A stretch of DNA of 64,000 nt from an uncultured Bacteroidota bacterium (GTDB lineage: Bacteria; Bacteroidota; Bacteroidia; Bacteroidales; P3), in contig CACYKY010000009.1 of NCBI GenBank assembly GCA_902775135.1, positions 62,001-126,000 of the forward strand, written 5' to 3'. This document shows positions 59,501 to 64,000 of the stretch, in pieces. A program made the position numbers and the translations under genes. Positions within the stretch are counted from its first letter, which is position 1. Each line of letters opens with the position of its first letter. Below the pieces are notes generated by a model, which worked only from the letters and a program-made list of their open reading frames with translations, did not search any database and was not told the DNA's origin.

Positions 59501-62500
59501 CTCATAGTCGATTTCATTAAATGATACGCGCGTGATGTCGAAGGAGGGGTCGCCCGGCGTGGTGGCATTGTATTGGCTCTCGGCAAGCGAACGGAAGGTG
59601 TAGGCGGTGCGGATGGTGTCGTTGCGGCGGACAGCATCGGTGGCCAGGTCGGTCCACACGGTGAGGCTGTAGTTCTGCGCCGTCGTGGGTGTGGGTATGT
59701 CAAGGAGGGTGCTGAAGGCGAAGTCATACGACTGACCCGCGGGGATGGTCGCCGGACAGGTCTCGGTGACGTTCTGGATGATGTTGTTGCCACGTTTGAG
59801 CTGGAAGGCTACCGGGACATTGGTCTGCGAACTGGTGCCGTAGTTGGAGATGCGCACCCTGACGGTGTCGTTCTCCATATAGACGCGGCTGCCCATGGGT
59901 GCCAGGATGGCTTCGAAGGCCATGTCGTTGGCCACTCGCGGCGCCACGCTGACATGGACGGCCGAGAAGAAGCTCGGGCAGTTCTTGTCCGACAGGCAGT
60001 TCAGGTAGTAGACCGAGTCGTGGAAATACTGCGGCGTGTTGTTCCACACGCGCGAGAGGTTGTAGTTGTTGCCCGTGAAGAAGGGGGCGGCAGTCGAGTC
60101 GCGATACCAGCGGATGGGTCGTGTGTTGACCTGCGAGGCACGCACAGCACCCCATGTGCCGTAGGGGAATACGGTGTCGTATCCCACCGGAGGCTCGGGC
60201 GAATAGAAGGCGTCGATGATGGGCGACTGGTTGTTCGAGGTCTTGCTGGTGGAGTCGTTGGTTTGGGTGATGTCAAGGTTGTAGTTCACCCAACCCATCA
60301 GGCGGAACTTGATGTTGGTGAATTCGCCGGTGGGATAGAAGTTGGCCGGGGCGGAGAAGTCGATGGTCTGCGCCTGTCCCATGAGCAGCGGCGTGGTGAG
60401 GGTGGTGTACTCCTCCACGGTGTCGGGCATGGTGTAGATGCTGGTGATGGTGGCCGGTGAGGTAATCTGCGGGTGGTAGCCTATCTTGAAGGTGGTTCCG
60501 GCAGGCATGTCCTTGTAGCCGTCGTTCTTCACCGTAATCTTGACAACGGTGTTCTGCATCGAGCAGCCCGTGTGGTCAGTCGACATGCGGGTGGCACCCA
60601 GGTTGAAGGCGGGTGCCAGGAAGAAGCTGGAGACTCGGTCGTTGTCGGCCAGCGAGCTGTCGTTCGGCAGGATGACTACGACGTGGACAAGGTTGGTGTC
60701 GGTGATTCCCAGCACAGTGGGCATCATGACGGTGTCCATCTTCGACTCCGAGGGGGCGAAGGAACCGATGTTCTTGTTGGGCGTGCGGGTCTGGGCTTCG
60801 AATCCTTCAATGTAAGCATACCACTGCACTCCGCTCTCGGGAGCCATACCGTTGTTGTAGAACTGGGCGATCACGCGCACAGAGTCGGACTCGATGTGAG
60901 GCGGCATGTTGGTGGGCGGGTTGAAGTTGAAGCTGGCAGGCATCACGGGTTCCACAATGCGCACAACGGCCATGTCGTGGGTCACCACATCCTGCTCGTG
61001 GGCACCGATGGTGGGTCCGGGGACCTGCTTGCGGATCACACCGTCGATATCGTCGGGCACGTCGCCATTGTACTGGGCAACACCCGCCAGGTTGGTCATC
61101 ACAAGGTGGAGGTCCTCGTCAGAGAGGAAGTAGGGCTCCAGGTCAAGGGAGTTGGCGTCGTCCGAGTTGGCCGTCTGCAGGGCCACAAGGTCGCCTATGG
61201 TGTTGGTCTGCTTCCATGCGAAGGGACGCGTGCTGACGGTATAGTAGTCGTTGTAGTTCGAGAGGGTAACGGTGTTGAGCTCCGTCACATAGTAGGCGTA
61301 GCCCTTGCTGAAGTTGGAGAAGATGTTGTTCATCACATGGATGTTCGACACCGTGGCGCCGGCGAAGAAGGAATAGGAGGCGTCGCTGTACTGGGCGTTG
61401 GTATTGGGGCCGCAGTACACGCGGACGGTGTTGAAGTATACGTTGATGTTGCTCGACGAGCTGTCAATCCAGATGCCCGAGGGCTTGGCGGGCGTGAGGC
61501 CCGCGGTGCCCGTTCCGGAGCAGCTGATCATGTTGTTGGCAATGAGGCCGGGATTGCTGGCCACACAGTTGATGTTCTCCAGCTGGATGCCTCGCTTGCC
61601 GCCGTTCTTGCCGTCAACGAGCACAATGTTGTTCTTCTGCACAGAGATGTTTCCGGCAGCCTGTGCCAGGTAGATACCCGTCAAACCGCGGCCCGTCACG
61701 TTCGCCGTGATACCACCGCGGATCTGGTTCCGGAGGGCAACAAAGTTGGTGATGCCGCGGACATTGATGGCCTGCGACCAGAAGCCCTTGAAGGTGTTGC
61801 CGGTGAGGTTGAAGTTGCTGTAGTTGGTGAGGGGACCCATGGTGCGGAACGAGTAGTAGCCGCTGTCAACGGTGTTGCGGATGAAGTTGAGGTTCGACAC
61901 CTCGCCGAGAAGCACCACCGCCGATGCATTGACGTTGTTGATGGTTCCCTTCACCCTGACCGTAAGGCTGTCGATGGTGATGTCGCCGCCTTTCTGCAGC
62001 ACAAGGGCGTTGGCATAGTTGCCCGAAGCCGGGCGTGCTTCGATGCGGAAACGCGAGAGGGTGACGTTGGTGGTGCTGTCGAGCAGCATCACATAGTTCT
62101 CGTTCTGCGTGGGTGCCGCGGTGAGCAGCACATCGTCGCCCGTGCCGACAAAGCCAATGGTGTTGGTGGCCGACGAGCCGGGGATGTTGTTCAGCACCAC
62201 CTGCTCGGTGTAGGTTCCGGGACTCACGTTGAACATCACCGGTCCTTCGATACCCACCACGTTGAGGGTGTCGATGGCTTCGCCGAAGGAGCGATAGTCG
62301 CCACCGCTGACAGCGATGGTGTACGATCCGCTGCAGAAGCTCACCATGAACGAGCGGAAGATGGTGTCGTTCGAGGAGATGTCGTCGCCGGCGGCGTTGA
62401 CAATAACACGCAGGGTGTGACGGCCGGGATTCATGTGTCGCGTGAAGAGCAGCACATTCTCTGTGGCGCCCGACGCAATGGAACTCGAAACAACCGTGCT

Positions 62501-64000
62501 GTCAACGGCCAGCGTGTCGAAGTAGTAGTAGAGCGTGGTGCTGGTGGCTGCCGATGCGCCCTGGTTGCGCACGTTGACATGGAAGGAGGTGTTGCCGCAC
62601 GAGCTGTAGTGGATGGTGTCCACGCCGTTGGGCCACATCACAGCCATATCCACCGTGGGGATATTGATCATCTGCACCGTGTAGGGGGTGATGGCGCTGG
62701 CGCAGCCATAGGTGGTGTTGCTGAAGCGGATGTTCGGCCGGTTGGCATGACGGCCACCCGCTGTGGTGGGCGTAATGGCATTGGCGTTGAATTTGAACAG
62801 CGTGCTGTTGGCCTTAGTGGTGTAAGCCGACTTGGCACCCGTGGAAACGGTGGTGGCAATGTGGTGCGAAACCTCCACCACGATGCTCGACGTTCCATCC
62901 CAATAGTAGGGGGTGCTGAACGTGTGGTTGACCCATGTGTTGCAGTCCGACTGGCTGATGACGAACGGCGACTGCGAATAGACCTCCGTGGTGCTCTTCC
63001 AGTCGGAGTTGCCGCTGAAGATCGTGTCCGGCGTGCTCCCTATGCCGATGGCATACTCGTTGAAGGACACGAAGCTGACGTTGTTGCCGGGGATGGTCTT
63101 CAGCTCAAAGGCGATGGAGCTGATGTATCCTGCCTCCAGGCCGGCGGCGCGCAGCTCGCTGGCGGAGTAGATATACTGCTGTCTCGAATACTTCGAGGCC
63201 GGCTGATAGGGGGTCGGGGTGTTGTTGTTGGCGGGGATAGAGGTGCCCGTGCCCACAATGCCCGTCTGGGGCACCATGGCCATGTAGCTCACTCCGCGGG
63301 TACCGCCCACATACAGTATTTCCGATATATTGGTGTAGCCCGTGTCAACGGCATTGCCGTCATAGTCGTACCACACCGGGATCAGTCCCTCGCCGGGATT
63401 GATGGTGATGGTGTCGGCGTTGGCATACGATACGGTGCGCACAATGGTGGTGTCGGGGGCCGCAGGGGTGTAGAGCGACAGCACCGAGGCATAGTTCGTG
63501 TCGTTGCTGTGGATATTGTCGCCGCTCACGGCATTGGCCCACACACGCACCGTGATGACGGTGTCGGTGCTGTAGGCAAAGTTGAGCGGGGTGCTGAAGG
63601 TGTAGCTGATTCCCGAGTTGGCGCCGATGGTCTGGCTCACGTTCTCCGTCACCGTGGTGGTGCCGTCGCTGTAGTTGAGCACCAGCCCCGTCACGGGGTT
63701 GATACCATAGTTGTGCACCGTCACCGAGATATTCTCGTTGCCCAGTCCGCAGGCGGTGGCGGGCAGCACCGGGGTGCTGATGTCGATATCGGCGGCCGGC
63801 GGCGCTATCATCTTCACCTTGTAGCTGGCGAAGTAGCCCTCGCAGCCGTTGTCCGTATAGCGTATCCATGCCGGTCTGATGGTGTTCAGGAACATCGGGT
63901 TGGCATTCGTGGCTATCTGCCAGTCGGCGGCATTACCGTTGAATGCCGTCCTCATGATACCCGCAGCGGTGTTGCTCGTGCTGAGGTTCACTCCCGTGCC
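56558..64000 (-). CDS. Giant T9SS cargo protein with repeated beta-sandwich domains (5' end outside window)
   Basis: At least 2,480 residues are visible; the frame stays open to the window edge, so the N-terminus is missing. From left to right of the protein: CARDB-like repeats (for example DISTPVLPATACGLGNENIS, DMAVMWPNGVDTIHYSS); a right-handed beta-helix region (about residues 555-990; YTIAVSGGDYRSFGEAID, FNVSPGTYTEQVVLN); and more repeats opening with a DxAxxxIVEP-type strand. A GEVED-like domain lies near 1,555 (VYIDYNRNGIFEPSAGEAV), then further repeats. The C-terminal T9SS sorting domain is LDQNYPNPFEGRTTVPF ... GIYYYGIEVDGKRLMRKMVLR. It is probably a surface adhesin or matrix protein; the function is not established. 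It is translationally coupled to tilS. Confidence 0.88.
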   Translation of the reverse strand, partial: GTGVNLSTSNTAAGIMRTAFNGNAADWQIATNANPMFLNTIRPAWIRYTDNGCEGYFASYKVKMIAPPAADIDISTPVLPATACGLGNENISVTVHNYGINPVTGLVLNYSDGTTTVTENVSQTIGANSGISYTFSTPLNFAYSTDTVITVRVWANAVSGDNIHSNDTNYASVLSLYTPAAPDTTIVRTVSYANADTITINPGEGLIPVWYDYDGNAVDTGYTNISEILYVGGTRGVSYMAMVPQTGIVGTGTSIPANNNTPTPYQPASKYSRQQYIYSASELRAAGLEAGYISSIAFELKTIPGNNVSFVSFNEYAIGIGSTPDTIFSGNSDWKSTTEVYSQSPFVISQSDCNTWVNHTFSTPYYWDGTSSIVVEVSHHIATTVSTGAKSAYTTKANSTLFKFNANAITPTTAGGRHANRPNIRFSNTTYGCASAITPYTVQMINIPTVDMAVMWPNGVDTIHYSSCGNTSFHVNVRNQGASAATSTTLYYYFDTLAVDSTVVSSSIASGATENVLLFTRHMNPGRHTLRVIVNAAGDDISSNDTIFRSFMVSFCSGSYTIAVSGGDYRSFGEAIDTLNVVGIEGPVMFNVSPGTYTEQVVLNNIPGSSATNTIGFVGTGDDVLLTAAPTQNENYVMLLDSTTNVTLSRFRIEARPASGNYANALVLQKGGDITIDSLTVRVKGTINNVNASAVVLLGEVSNLNFIRNTVDSGYYSFRTMGPLTNYSNFNLTGNTFKGFWSQAINVRGITNFVALRNQIRGGITANVTGRGLTGIYLAQAAGNISVQKNNIVLVDGKNGGKRGIQLENINCVASNPGLIANNMISCSGTGTAGLTPAKPSGIWIDSSSSNINVYFNTVRVYCGPNTNAQYSDASYSFFAGATVSNIHVMNNIFSNFSKGYAYYVTELNTVTLSNYNDYYTVSTRPFAWKQTNTIGDLVALQTANSDDANSLDLEPYFLSDEDLHLVMTNLAGVAQYNGDVPDDIDGVIRKQVPGPTIGAHEQDVVTHDMAVVRIVEPVMPASFNFNPPTNMPPHIESDSVRVIAQFYNNGMAPESGVQWYAYIEGFEAQTRTPNKNIGSFAPSESKMDTVMMPTVLGITDTNLVHVVVILPNDSSLADNDRVSSFFLAPAFNLGATRMSTDHTGCSMQNTVVKITVKNDGYKDMPAGTTFKIGYHPQITSPATITSIYTMPDTVEEYTTLTTPLLMGQAQTIDFSAPANFYPTGEFTNIKFRLMGWVNYNLDITQTNDSTSKTSNNQSPIIDAFYSPEPPVGYDTVFPYGTWGAVRASQVNTRPIRWYRDSTAAPFFTGNNYNLSRVWNNTPQYFHDSVYYLNCLSDKNCPSFFSAVHVSVAPRVANDMAFEAILAPMGSRVYMENDTVRVRISNYGTSSQTNVPVAFQLKRGNNIIQNVTETCPATIPAGQSYDFAFSTLLDIPTPTTAQNYSLTVWTDLATDAVRRNDTIRTAYTFRSLAESQYNATTPGDPSFDITRVSFNEIDYETPQQGRGYTNLGSYADPDYPVLHVTRGLSDSIIVEVTPLDGSAQSDRVIGWVYIDYNRNGIFEPSAGEAVVNGTTFYDREILRDYITIPNTATPGYMRMRVAVASYVDYSGSADGPVGGVAADKNGHAIDFLLFVDPDALSNDIAVTQIVEPRSYIIENDSPVEVSFRISNKGSSPVSGPTFNYSFIGEHPDTTGSGVVSYPGTLAAGSSAVITLPAHVFPYGVTDLRIWSNAANDENRSNDTLEYQYNRFYIVTPPLLDSFDIDNKWYAPRGYNVYSHNYWELGTPAKQRINAAYSGDKAWVTGLTTNSIVTGKRGNVSYLYSPIIDIHQINPDTISVRIRRHLINNSSLRLEFRNFEGRWVNASRDSLFNWYNNQDDECFDGTTSGASYNYYYAPTNYRNGLRGDFPEMLQFRFVYTTPMGSSPTAAFGEGCAIDNFQIGRARRPVDAGIIDIVEPTAPAYGQTVYPRVVIHNYGTDTLREAKIGYVHYGTYLPKESTVSCLAAPGGNDTVLLTSPFVISSDYPETFEITAFTMISQDIYYDNDSATVSFDLSPLGNDISAHSFVYPLDQAVAGDSLQVTIRMRNFGTSPISNAVVSYIVNGVQRVDEEVDIEALLGRPLASLEYFNYTFHERLRAPLGILRLTGIVKSDQNDYIYNDTIYKRINCVSSILDIAAASVIVDSSTFTSSSITLVITNRGGRGANNFEVGFYIDGDSSTIYREVFNHDLPLPALGTAYHTFQTTLPQRSVPYSNVTGFVHVMGDNDSGNDTTSLITQRFLDLEMLEVVIVENAADTCSVTAYVRNIGNVPVLAGAVTVRANINGTSLRANFTDHVAPNENFAYHIPRGIPKSPNHTYEGSASLEYINDLNADNNQTTVITIRSYWDPNSVPTVNGDELVLDQNYPNPFEGRTTVPFTLPNDANVHIFVMDAMGHVVNSFDRFFPAGQQSVTLDLSAYATGIYYYGIEVDGKRLMRKMVLR

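Noticed and set aside
56699..59524. A 941-codon plus-strand open frame
   Set aside because: Antisense to the giant T9SS protein gene; the minus-strand product has recognisable domains and a sorting signal.

Overview
The window is bacterial chromosomal DNA from a member of the Bacteroidota, most likely an anaerobic, gut- or rumen-type Bacteroidales with fairly GC-rich coding regions. Three things point there. Promoters have the form TTTG-N19/21-TAnnTTTGC. There is a complete type IX secretion (T9SS) core operon, with cargo proteins ending in T9SS sorting domains. Several protein families are typical of the phylum (DUF4294, DUF5103, UpxY-type antiterminators, lipoproteins with Bacteroidetes-style signals). 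Species or genus cannot be named from the sequence alone. No CRISPR array, rRNA, insertion sequence or prophage was seen.

Layout. 1-9.5 kb: the start of a DUF4294 gene, an ABC-2 exporter pair, a secreted alpha/beta hydrolase, a radical SAM protein, a MerR/GyrI regulator, a DUF5131 protein, a GNAT acetyltransferase, a relic of an acyltransferase gene, an unusual exported aldo/keto reductase-like Fe-S protein, tRNA-Val(CAC) and a helix-hairpin-helix protein. 9.6-16.6 kb (minus strand): HrpB helicase, a ComEC-like protein, an in-frame fusion of an UpxY/NusG-like antiterminator with a lipoprotein lipase, and a nitroreductase. 16.7-25.3 kb: tRNA-Val(GAC), a ZIP transporter, a nucleoside deaminase, a dihydrouridine synthase, lipoproteins, PhzF, DUF5714 and an S66 peptidase.

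25.3-35.8 kb is a hydrogen-metabolism locus on the minus strand. It encodes a bifurcating-type [FeFe] hydrogenase (a 2Fe-2S ferredoxin-like protein, HydB, HydA, HydC). Separated by a plus-strand helicase/purine-permease pair lies a sensory-type set: a DRTGG protein, an anti-sigma-like ATPase and a divergent [FeFe]-hydrogenase-like protein. 36-39.6 kb holds envelope genes (S66 peptidase, deacetylase-like, KdsC, RlpA). 39.7-46.7 kb is the T9SS operon porP-gldK-gldL-gldM-gldN plus a second gldN behind a strong terminator.

46.7-52 kb (minus strand) is miaB, a PASTA protein, a T9SS cargo protein and rluD. At 52.0-53.7 kb a cobalamin riboswitch precedes an acyl-CoA transferase gene. 54-64 kb holds DUF5103, tilS and most of a giant (>2,470 residue) multi-repeat T9SS cargo protein that runs off the right edge. 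Together the region supplies hydrogen/NADH redox balancing, a B12-linked fermentation step, and the secretion machine with two of its substrates.
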